DNA from: Lepeophtheirus salmonis
Lineage: Eukaryota; Arthropoda; Copepoda; Siphonostomatoida; Caligidae
Assembly: GCF_016086655.4 (NCBI RefSeq)
Contig: NC_052137.2
Span: 40,134,007-40,198,006, forward strand
Length of the DNA: 64,000 nucleotides
Reading direction: 5' to 3'
Positions within the stretch are counted from its first letter, which is position 1. Every line of letters starts with the position of its first letter. The position numbers and the translations under genes were made by a program. Below the pieces are notes generated by a model. That model was not told the origin of the DNA. It saw only the letters and a list, made by a program, of their open reading frames with translations, and did no database searches. Shown here one piece after another: positions 46,111-56,199 of the stretch.

Positions 46111-47443
46111 TATAAATATAAAATATTACAATACGTACATCAAAAAGAGTACTTTTCAGAAATCCTATGACAAGATTTTAGATATCATGAAAAATTTTAA
46201 GCATCCTGAAACATCTTTTTTATAATGCAGTTATTGAAGTGGGTAAAAATAAATCCCATTAATTAAATGCATGTAATTACATGATAAAAAGTTGCACGAT
46301 TATAATATCAATTAAAATGAATAAAAATCTTGTATGAATATAAGAAATCCATATTTTCAAAAAATATCAACTACCTCAGTTTGGTGTTTAAACAAAATAT
46401 GATTTGTTATTCTTATAGTAAAAACATATTATTTATATTTATGATGAAAATTTATGTCAAATATTCAGTAGTTTATGGGAACTTTGGGAATCAAATTAGT
46501 ACCCATCAGTTTTTGAGGAGGTTGCGTGTATTTCACAAAATAATAGCTACAATGTTATAATTTTAAATCTTCAGTCCTCACATTAAAAAAATGAATAATC
46601 CAAAAAGTTAGAAGGTAAAACAAAGGAACAAATTTTAAGCAAAACAGAATTCAATGAGTCTCAATTAAAAAAAAGCTAAATATACGATTAAATCCCTCAG
46701 GAACATGCCGAAAAGTACTGGTGGTAAAATTTGGACTCAACAGAATAGAAACCATTTTTACAAATGTCAGGGTGTATAATATACTATTTCACTAACGGAA
46801 GCTTAAAAGCTCTTTGCTACATTTAAATAAAAGGACTTAAGAATTATAAATTATTTTAATTTTATTCAGAAATAAAAAGTAACTCTTAATCCGCTTACAA
46901 TTTTTTTTTCCCTTTGACATGTATTGGAAATAAAAATGTTATTTACCTTTAATTGATTAAAAAATATTAAAAATGCTGCAATATTTGATCATACTCTAAA
47001 ATTAATTTTTATCCTTTTTTTGAAATTTGCAAACTGTCAGATACAAAGCAACTATAAAATGATATAAATTAATTGAAAATTCATAATATGTAACTAAAAA
47101 TTGATGCAAGCTATATACTGTTATAAACCGATAATTATGTCATTATATCAAATAATGATCCAGAATTAAATCCCAGTCAAAAAACTAAATTATTTACAAA
47201 TTTTGTTTTGTGTTTGAATATGTATTGCTACTTTTGTAGGACTTTAATAATATCCTAAAATTGCTCATTATTTTATAAATAATGCTTGCCGTTGTTTTAA
47301 GCAAATTATTAGTGAAACCTTGTCATTGACTTGGAGCTAGTACTAAAATTATAACAGGTTTTGTAGCCATATCTCAAGTATATGAAAATGTTATAATTAA
47401 AATTGTATTATCCGAAAATATCCAAAACCCAAACTTCGGGTAC
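46111..47443. other. AT-rich stretch without a gene
   Basis: Open frame 46330-46560 is not recognised. Confidence 0.42.
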
Positions 47444-47677
47444 TTGAACTTTTACAAATCTTAAAAAAGATCGGATGGATTGTCTAGATCTTAAAAAGCT
47501 TCAATTATCACTTCATAAAAATGGGAAGGTTCTTCGATCCGGATCTCAAATACTTAGATATGGTAGTAAATTTTTATTACCCAAAAAACAACTTTGGAAA
47601 TTCGAACTTTTACGAATTTTAAGAATGATCCGAGGAATTTTTCGGATCTTGAAAACGTTACAGTATTGCTTAATACA
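47444..47677 (+). repeat. Two diverged copies of a 75-bp module
   Basis: Unit 1 (47444-47520) GAACTTTTACAAATCTTAAA and unit 2 (47604-47677) GAACTTTTACGAATTTTAAG each continue through a GATC(G/C)GA(T/G)G block to a CTT(A/G)A-rich end; unit 2 ends AGTATTGCTTAA. A third copy is at 53.2 kb. The plus-strand open frame 47475-47690 arises from the repeat. Confidence 0.55.
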
Positions 47678-49595
47678 TAACTATTTTTAATAAAAATTTA
47701 TGCTGATCGTTGATCTTAATGATCGTTGAACCCCATTGCTGACCGTTGGAGAGTCACGTTTTTTTTCGCCACCCGTTCAAATTTAAGGAATACCGTTGAA
47801 ACCTCTAAGTCTGAACTAGGCCCCACTCTGCTATCGCAAAGTATTTGACTTGTGCAACGAAATCTATACACACAACACTCTTAAATTATTTATGTTAGAG
47901 TTAATTGATCACTACCACTGGAATACACTATACATATTAAATATGTATATCAAATCCATGTATAAGAAGGAATCATTTTTGAGGACTAACATAAATGCAT
48001 ACACAATATGTTCTGAAATATCATGTAGTACTTTAATATATATATAACTTGAAACAAATAAAGAAAGTCGTGTAATGGGTTTCAATTATGATAAGTAGAT
48101 ATTTAATTTGTTTGTATGTATAGTTTGAGTATTTTTTCATTCCAAATAAATCATATTGAGTTAGAATTCGGGAATTGAAGAAATTTTATCAATTACTGTC
48201 AATTTAGATCAATCTAAATAACCCAGGGGAATTACTTACCTAGTTATTTTCACAAGTATAAAAAGATATATTGAGGATTGAGTTTCAAAATCGATAAACA
48301 AAGAAGGAAATCTGAATATCAGGAAAGGTGTCGCAATACCTTTTTCTTGGACATCCTGTAAAACATGGGTCCAAACTTTTTTTTATACCAAGTTAACTAG
48401 CTTCCTTATATAAAAAAATTTCAGGCCAGTATTTATTTTATCTGTATGAATGATTATTGACACAAAGGCCATATTTCGAATGGAGGGGCATAGCTAATGT
48501 TTTGTCTGTCCTTGTTAATTCTTTTCACTATAGTCTAAAAACAGTTTTAATGAACATGTACATTAGGATAAAATTTTGAAAATATGGCAAATCTTTGAAC
48601 AAAGATATATTTCAAATATAAAAACCTCAAACGGAGTATAATGAATAAATTATCAACATAGGTTAAGTAAATATGAGGACCCTAAATACTATTCATATTT
48701 TTCAAAAAATGTCAAAAACTTCATTTAAAGGAATCAGAAGTAAAATACCGTTTGGCTTTCCAAGATGTTCTGCCACATTTTATAATTTTTAAAATACAAG
48801 ACATCAACAAAGTCTATATACATATGTTTTTAATGGAAGAAAAACTATTTCTCCTGTATTCCATATTTCAATGCCTTATGCATGAAATTCTTATTTTACC
48901 ATAAGAGGGGGAGGGGAGAGAGAGAAAGAAAAGATGATATTAGAAGATTATTCTTCAGAAACTGTATTAAAAATAGTATCACATGTAGAAGACTAGAGGA
49001 AATATAAAAAAAGCAGTTATATATAGAAAAAAAAATGTAAACTATAAAAAAAAATATTTAGGCTATTTAGAATTATAAGAAAAATAAGTCGTTAATGGAG
49101 AGTTGGAATATTTTTCTTTTTTCTAAAAAGATCGCATATGAAATTTTCTAGAAAATCTTGAGGCCCCATTTCTTTTTATTTAGACATAAGACTAAGAATG
49201 GATATTTTCTTCTCAAACATAATATCTTACGTATACGAGTAAAGCCTGCGGCATAGAAAGTTGTGTGGATACTTGATCTGAGATCGATTTTTCCCTGCTT
49301 CGGTCGTAAATGATTTTTTAGAGCGATTATAAGCAACATTTTGGTTATGACATTGATTTTAGACCGTGGAGTAATTTTTTCGTTCTACTTTTACATTGGG
49401 TCTGAAAATTCTAAACCGGTCTGAGAGAGTTTTGACTTTTGGTGGACTGAATTAATTCGGTCCTTTAAACAAGTTAGCTACATACCTGTCATTAAAAAAA
49501 GTTCGATCTATATCGATTCCAAAGAAATATTCGGTCAGAATTTGTTATAGAAAATAGCTGGCCTAAATCAATCTCATTTAAAACTCGTCCTAGGG
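47678..49595. other. AT-rich stretch without a gene
   Basis: A purine-rich run (GAGGGGGAGGGG, then GA repeats) lies near 48905-48930. Minus-strand frame 49148-49339 (RPKQGKIDLRSSIHTTFYAA) is not recognised. No gene assigned. Confidence 0.42.
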
Positions 49596-50091
49596 CAGAT
49601 ATGTCCAATCTTTTAATATAATGAACCACATTACTACTTAAAATATTTTAATGGGCCACAGAACCTATTAAATTAAAATCCATGGAAAATGGCTTCATAA
49701 AACAAAACTATTAAATGTACATATATTTCATATTTAGGACAAAATATCGAATAAGGCAAAATCTATTATTTGAAAGCCCAAACTGCTTCAAAAAAGGCCA
49801 ATCTGGCAACTCCATTACCCTGTTCAAGGCGTATGAAGCACTATAAATGATCTGCTTTTTTGGAAAGGAAATCTTTACAAAAAGCAAAATTTTCTCTGTT
49901 TTTCGATTAAAAATATTGAAAAAATTACTTTATTTTGGAAATATTTTTCATTGTTTGTACGTATTATGTTCTTTCAGTGTGTTTTGATGACCTTTTGGCA
50001 ATTTTACTATAAAATACTACTTGAAGTAAGAATAAGTCACTACTTATGGGTAGACCGCACTTAAACATTAAGCCACGGGTAGGACAACCCC
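49596..50091. mobile_element. hAT-like MITE, about 500 bp
   Basis: The left end CAGATATGTCCAATCTTTTA is followed by GAACCACATT and GGGCCACAG. The right end inverted reads GGGGTTGTCCTACCCGTGGC. A CAGxxxTGTCCAA terminus with GGGCCAC nearby is the usual appearance of Charlie-type hAT ends. No transposase frame; no clear 8-bp duplication. Confidence 0.5.
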
Positions 50092-50704
50092 ATTCTAAAC
50101 TGATTCTATTGATGACGTTATATACGTTTCAAAATTGTGCACATCGACCTACAATAACGTCATAAGAATTTAGATGTGTTTTATATATAGAATAGGGGAT
50201 AAAATGGGTTCATTATTTTGAAAACGATTAAATTTTAGTCTACAGTCAGTGGTATTAAATTTTTGTTTACGGTAGAAGATTGAAGTCTGGACCCAGAAAT
50301 ATGGTTTAGAAAGAAAGAATTACTTAAGACTCTTTTTTTTTTTTTAATTACTATATTTCTATTATATAACTAATTAGACACTATAAATCAAATATCACCT
50401 CAACACAAACATCAAGTACATGTAAATTGTAATTTATCAGTTATAGTTACATTAATACATCAATATCCATTAAAAATGGTTTATGAGCATATATATACTA
50501 TAAAATTACGAACATTTATATAATTAACTATATTTAAAAGAGACCAATAATCTAGTTCAACGGCTTCCATATTTTTATTACTATTCCCCCCTCCCCTTAA
50601 AGAGGCTTATAACATGTAAATCTCCCATTAAACATTCTCAGAGATAGAGACGCAGATCAAGATTAATAAACAACGCTCCTTGAGTGGCTTTTATGATTAA
50701 ATTA
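50092..50704. other. AT-rich stretch without a gene
   Basis: No gene recognised. Confidence 0.45.
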
Positions 50705-50869
50705 TTATGTGGCTAGTGGTGCGCCTGCAGCTGGGACGGAGTCCATGATTTTAATAAAGTTGGATACGCAGCTTGGAATCCCGGGTGGAATAATCCCGTC
50801 CGTGTGATTTGCCACGTAGAGCATTGCATGGACCTTGGAAATAATATTCTCTATTTTGAGAGACTCACC
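50705..50869 (-). CDS. Possible terminal exon of an unrecognised host gene
   Basis: An open minus-strand segment of 54 codons ends in tandem TAA codons (50705-50707 and the next triplet). It reads GESLKIENIISKVHAMLYVA, then NHTDGIIPPGIPSC and KIMDSVPAAGAPLAT. Base composition is clearly less AT-rich than its surroundings. CTTCATAG, an acceptor-like sequence, lies immediately before the first codon, but there is no strong polypyrimidine tract and no upstream exon is seen within the window. I do not recognise the protein. It may equally be a transposon remnant or a chance open frame. Confidence 0.3.
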   Translation of the reverse strand, partial: GESLKIENIISKVHAMLYVANHTDGIIPPGIPSCVSNFIKIMDSVPAAGAPLAT

Positions 50870-51189
50870 CTATGAAGGTGACGTGACAACAAGGCACTCC
50901 AGCTTAAGACTGAACCAGAAGAAAATTTTAAGTATTAACACCACTTTGCATGTAGGCCTAATTTCTCCTCCTTATCCCAGATATACAAGTTGTACCCATA
51001 TGAAACAGTTATAAATTCATATGGCGTTATTGGGCTGATTTTTACAATTTTGAAATACACTGTATGCATCTTTAAAATCGTTCAAGGCGAATCAATGAAA
51101 TACGATTACGATCAAGCTTGTTGGTAGCAAAACCCTAAAGAAACTTAACTTGGAAGAAGAAGCAATCCATCCAAGAATGATAAACTCAA

Positions 51190-51390
51190 ACGCTTTTACA
51201 GCATGGGCACAGAAGTGGTTTTGGTACAGGCTGGCAACATCCTCGATATACACCAGCAAATCAAATAAAAGGGAATGTACAAGTTGTTTTTTTTTCTTTA
51301 AAGAAGCAATGGAGTCTGCATGATTTTATCTATTTAGTCTATTTAATTTCTATGATTGAGTGAGACCTCTAGTTTTGATGGTGGAGAGTA
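51190..51390 (+). repeat. Repeat shared with 62525-62710
   Basis: Direct-orientation similarity: AGAAGTGGTTTTGG, ATATACACCAGCAAATCAAA, and ATGATTGAGTGAGACCTCTA match AAGTGGTTTCGG, CATACACCAGCAAGTCGAAT and ATAATCGAGTGAGACATCTA at 62.5 kb. Minus-strand translations are also alike (FYLICWCISRMLPA here, FYSTCWCMCQISQT there), so both may derive from a coding mobile element that I cannot name. Confidence 0.5.
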
Positions 51391-53193
51391 TATATTTTCT
51401 AATAGGTTAAAGGTAACTCTAAAGGTGGTAGACTGACTCATTGCTCTTTCAATGATAGGAGAGAAGGATTTTAAAGTAGAAGATATAGTTGCAAAGCCAC
51501 TCAGGTTATTTACGCTTGTAGAACAATAAAGGACTCCTCTTTCTGAATGTCTAACCCAAACAATCGCAAAATATATTGAAACAATAGTACAGTACAAATT
51601 TTATTTTTTAGTTTATCAAGGGGACTGTCATCCTATCCTTTTAATAACTTTTAAATCTTTATCACTTTTTAAAAAAACTTGAGAAAACTCTGTTTTTGTT
51701 GATTTGTTGTTTGAAATTTAAATTATTGATCGTTAGTGGGAATTTTGTACATGTAAAAGGATAATAATAAAAAAAGAAACAAATTAGTTCACTCTAACTA
51801 AAATTATATACTGTATGATTTCCAGACCAAACCCCACACTATTAGACAGTATTAAGGCCCCAATTAAAGATTCGGCGTTAAACCCTATTTGCGTCTTAAA
51901 CGTCAAAATGACCATTCTTAAGTTTAACCAAGGACAAAATAACTCTTATTGATATTTTCATACATAAATTTTTGCCCAAAACAACTTGTATACAAAGATT
52001 TCCTACGAGTCATTTTGACTCGGTTATTATAAATGATATTGTTTATTATATACAGTAAAAAAACAATAAACCCACATAAATATTGATAGATATTTTTGCA
52101 TAGACTAAAAACAACCATTTTAGACAAAGAGCATTGTAATTGAAAATCGAATAGATTAACTGTTTCACAGATATTTGAAAAACAATATTTATGTGCTTGC
52201 TTTCAAAAACATCCAATAAATCAACTTATTTTTTTGAAGTTTGAGATGAATTATATTTAAGATGAATTAACGAAAAAATATCTGACTTTTCATTTAAATA
52301 TCAATTATTGACAATAATAATAAAAATATCCAATATAAATATAAATCAGATTATTTAAAAAAATCTTTATAAAACTTATTCAATAAATAGTTTGAAAAAT
52401 ACCTTTCACTCTCTGCGTATCAAAGACTAGATTTAGGATCATAACAATATTTATAGAAGTCTGCCAATGCCAGAAAACTATCATAAGCTTGTAAGTCAGT
52501 CTGAGCAAGGGGTTTTCCATTCTTACCATATCCACAAAAACCTTTACATTTGGGATTTGTAATATGAATTTTTCAATCATTCGAGTGATGAATAAAAAAA
52601 TAAAAAAAACGAAAAAGGATGTCCTGCGAATGAGATTTGACATAGTGAAACCAAGAATCATTTCTATTAAGTTATGGGGGGCAGTCTATTTTGTATCAGA
52701 CTGGAATATTCAATTGTACAGTTGTTTTTTTATATAAAGTATAACTTTCAGGAATAAAAATGTATTCATCTTCTGAACATGAGTCAAGTCTTATTCTGTA
52801 TTCTTCGGCAGATAAATCTTCATCAAACTACTCCTCATCTTTGTATTCTTCATCATCAAAGATCTTTTGCTAAGTTACTTCTGAACACGTGTTTTCACAA
52901 AGGATACTATTTTAAGGGTAATTAATTATTCAATCAGCAATGCCAATAACTACTTAATCATGTAATTTAGATGATGATGTTTTCTTTTCATGACCAATTT
53001 TCTTTTCTTATTTTGAATTTATGTGACTGTAGACTAATGGGGAAAATCTTGTTTCGAAAGATAATTATGTGGGATATGGATACCACTGTACAAGACTAAA
53101 GTGGATACATTTACCTGTCATAGCACGTCGAAGTAATTTTAGGTAAAGTTTGTATACACTAAAGTAAAAAAAGAGAAATAATAACCTGCTTAT
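51391..53193. other. AT-rich stretch with one Ser-rich small open frame
   Basis: At 52760-52873 a 37-codon frame (MYSSSEHESSLILYSSADKS, then a Ser/Tyr-rich end) follows TTTCAG. It is too short and simple to call. Minus-strand frames 51343-51597, 51924-52127 and 52380-52661 are not recognised. Confidence 0.42.
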
Positions 53194-53265
53194 GAACTTT
53201 TACGGATCTTAAAAAATACCCTTATATTTTTAGTAATCTTAACGAGTTTATAGTATTGCTTAAAC
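53194..53265 (+). repeat. Third copy of the 75-bp module
   Basis: GAACTTTTACGGATCTTAAA at the start and AGTATTGCTTAA at the end match the tandem units at 47.4-47.7 kb. Confidence 0.5.
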
Positions 53266-53828
53266 TACTTTAGAAAAGTACATGTATTATCCATATCTCT
53301 CTGTACCTTTATTGCTTTAAGATACCTTTCTTACAATAAGAAACAGCAAAAAAAGATCCAAAATCATTAGGTAGTTGGTGAAGAATTATCAACGATTATT
53401 GAATCAAAATTCCTATGGTTGGAAAAATTGTCTAATTACCTACTGATTTTGGGCCTATTCTCTATTTCTTCGAGGCAGAGAGGTTACAAGATAAAATATG
53501 AATAACAGGATGTTTAATGTTATTATAACCATTTACTCTAATAATAACGTTCTAAGAGCAATTAAATTGAGTGTTTAATTGTTTCGGAATTCGTAATTAG
53601 TAAAGATTTAACTGTTATCCTGATGCTGTTTTATTAAGCTCCGAACTTTGGGTAAAATACTCATAAAGTTCCAAATGTATCAGTAAAAGACATCGTTTTG
53701 CCGCAAATCTTAGGCTTTGATATCCTTTTTGAAAGATGTTATAAAGAAAGTAAATTTTAAAGCCTTGTTTAATGTTCTATGTCGTCAAAAGTATAACATT
53801 TTTCAATGAATTTTTAACTTTTAAATAA

Positions 53829-53961
53829 ACCTTATAGTGATTCTCAACCTTTTCATCTATTGTATTTCTTAATAACTTAAAACATATTGCATATAATGAA
53901 CCAAATATGTCATTTAATATAACAAGGGCTCCTTGGTTCCTGGTTGAGAACCACTACCTTA
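53829..53961. mobile_element. Small MITE with flanking direct repeat
   Basis: The left terminus TAGTGATTCTCAACC (53835-53849) and right terminus, inverted, AGTGGTTCTCAACC (53955-53942) are near-perfect inverted repeats. ACCTTA flanks both ends (53829-53834, 53956-53961). The (C/T)AGTGGTTCTCAACC end is typical of small hAT-related MITEs; a hAT duplication would be 8 bp, and only 6 bp match here. Confidence 0.7.
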
Positions 53962-54009
53962 AGATCTAGATTTTTAATGTTCCTTACATTGGTCAGATGG
54001 AGTATATTT

Positions 54010-54130
54010 TATTTTTAGTAAGGACCGAGATGCGATCCTACACCCATTGAGTACAAGAGAAATATTTCTCCCGAGCGTGTTGTTTATTGACCTACATCCT
54101 ACCATTGAGTCCCATTAACTTTAGCGTCAT
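54010..54130 (-). repeat. tRNA-like sequence or SINE head, minus strand
   Basis: On the minus strand a box A-like GACTCAATGG (54111-54102) is followed about 70 nt later by a box B-like GATCGCATC (54037-54029), one base from GWTCRANNC. Between them is the palindrome GAGAAATATTTCTC (54057-54070). No cloverleaf or acceptor stem was found, so it is not a functional tRNA. Only this one copy is seen. Confidence 0.3.
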
Positions 54131-54149
54131 TAAATTAAGTGTATTTTAT

Positions 54150-54400
54150 GTAAGCTTTCATTGGCGAGCAGGATGGAACCCACATACACACTGCAAAAGT
54201 AGTGTAAGAATGTTGCTATTATGTGGACTTTTGGGGCAAACCCATTTGGCCCAGCTCTTCATCTGATTTTAATCAGTTGACTTTGCATATGGTTAAGAGG
54301 AAGCTCAATGATATTTCCAGGCTCCACCAGGACTCTCTGATGACAGCAGTATTAATCTGTGTTATAAAGACATGTGAACATTTGTATGGTTATTCAAGAT
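54150..54400 (+). pseudogene. Mariner transposase catalytic/C-terminal scrap
   Basis: The plus strand reads QDGTHIHTAKVV with the second Asp, a stop, ECCYYVDFWGKPIWPSSSSD, FNQLTLHMVKRKLNDISRLH, then a drifting C-terminus. It follows the QDGAPAHTAK...FW.K..WPPSSPDLNPL order of mariner enzymes. The third acidic residue is lost (Thr at that position). The segment is about 80 codons and has no visible ends. Confidence 0.66.
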
Positions 54401-55199
54401 CAACATTACATTTTGTAGGTTTTCAATGCTATTTATGAAATTGAAATCGAAAAATGCCTGATAAAGCACCTAATATCATAATAGTAAATCACAAATTTGT
54501 GATAAATACATACATAAATTACTATTCAAATCAATATTGACCCTAAAAACTTTTTTATTGAATTGAACACAATGATCAAAATTCTGGCAAACATTCATAT
54601 TAATATTATCATAAGTATAATAATACAAAAAGCTGTATGTATAAATACATATACAATTTAAGGGAAATCATGCAAAAAGTCTTACTTTCCTATAGAGTTT
54701 ACATGTAAATCACTTGAGTCTTTTTCTAGCTCCCTAGACATCCTGCGTTTACTCTGTAATAAAATAAAAGAAAGTTATGTAATGGGACTTTATTTTGCTG
54801 TAGAGGGAAAGTCAGATAAATATAAACATATAAGTATTAACAATAAAATATTAGATTTCTTTTTGATTCAATAGAGTAGCTTTGGATTCAAATAGAATTA
54901 TTATTAGAAATAATAAAAGACTAGTTAACCTACAAAGGGGATCAAGTCTTCAACACGAAGGAATGATTGCATCAATATCCTTTTTCTCAAGCATTCAAAA
55001 GCTTTACCCACAAAGTGTCCATCACAATTGTATAATACCAAGTCGGTAAAAAGTTTTGAAACATTTTTAAAACTTAATAACCCTTGCAAAAACTTCCACA
55101 ATTTGATTTTTCCCCCATTTTACAGGGAGCCCAGATTCTCTTCTTTTTGATAACGTTAAACTTTGAAATATTAAAAACTTTCTTGTCGCCAGAATTTCC
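54401..55199. other. AT-rich stretch without a gene
   Basis: No gene recognised. Confidence 0.45.
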
Positions 55200-55670
55200 C
55201 CAAAAGTAATTATTGTGGGCAAATATGGCTCAAATATGTTGTCAAGGAACTCTTGGATGAGAGTGAGGATCTCGGAGAAGACTCTGGGATTGGCTGTCTA
55301 AGAAAATTGAAAACTGGAGCTGTGGTTAAAGCTTTTATAGAGAAGACGGATATATTCATGACCGAGACGGTTATAAATATTAATGTATACAAGTGTCTCT
55401 CTACGAGCCAAAATAATTTCTGACAGCAGAGATGGTGAAAAAATGATCCGGATTCCCCATTCATCATATTTGAAACCTCTGGATTATAATATTTAAAAGT
55501 AGAGTCCTGGACTTACAAGACCCGACTCCCCAATGTTGAGGACTTAATGGCTTCTGTCAACGAGGAGTGAGCTGCCATGCAAGGGACCTCAGAGTAAAGT
55601 CTGCCACCACTTAGAAGACGAAGTTGCTGTCTACTCTAGTCATATCCAAGATGAATTATCCTTAATATAA
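55200..55670 (+). pseudogene. Mariner-like transposase relic, late part
   Basis: The later half is clear in one frame after correction for a shift: HSSYLKPLDYNI, then VESWTYKTRLPNVEDLMASV, NEE, stop, AAMQGTSE, corresponding to the third-Asp block and C-terminal helix (family pattern PLDYxIWxxVExKTxxxRHPNVxxL). The earlier part (YIHDRDGYKY, SLRAKIISD) is only loosely like the central region of the family. The Asp of PLDY is kept. The minus-strand open frame 55210-55467 is a shadow. Confidence 0.62.
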
Positions 55671-56199
55671 GTTATATTGATAAAATTGTTTTATACATTA
55701 GTGTTTAATTCATACATCTTAGTCTCAAAACTTTATTATGATAATTATTATTTCAAAAAAAACAAGACGTATTTTTATAACTTTTCTTTAAGATACTGAA
55801 AATTATTGTAGTCAGTAGTGGCTTTGCCAAAATAATTCATCATTTAAATTATTTATATAGATATATAACTACCATTTATTTAAGTGTCTCTTTAAATTGA
55901 TATAAAATAGTTATAATAATTAAACAATTATAATGTAAGAATAGAAAAATTCTAATTACATTAAAAGTGGACACACAATAATAATTTTATACATCCTTAC
56001 TTTAAAAAAATTAAAAGATTCTTATGGGGGATAATAATAGTAGAAAAACCACTGTAGGCCAACTATAGAATGGTGGCCAGAGGACTCTATTTCAATATTA
56101 CAGATTGCCCAATATTTCTCGAATGGGTTTGAGGTCTTATCATTTGTAAATAATGATCCAGTAGCTAATTTATAACAAAACCACTTTTGTTTCGAGTTT
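55671..56199. other. AT-rich stretch without a gene
   Basis: No gene recognised. Confidence 0.45.
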
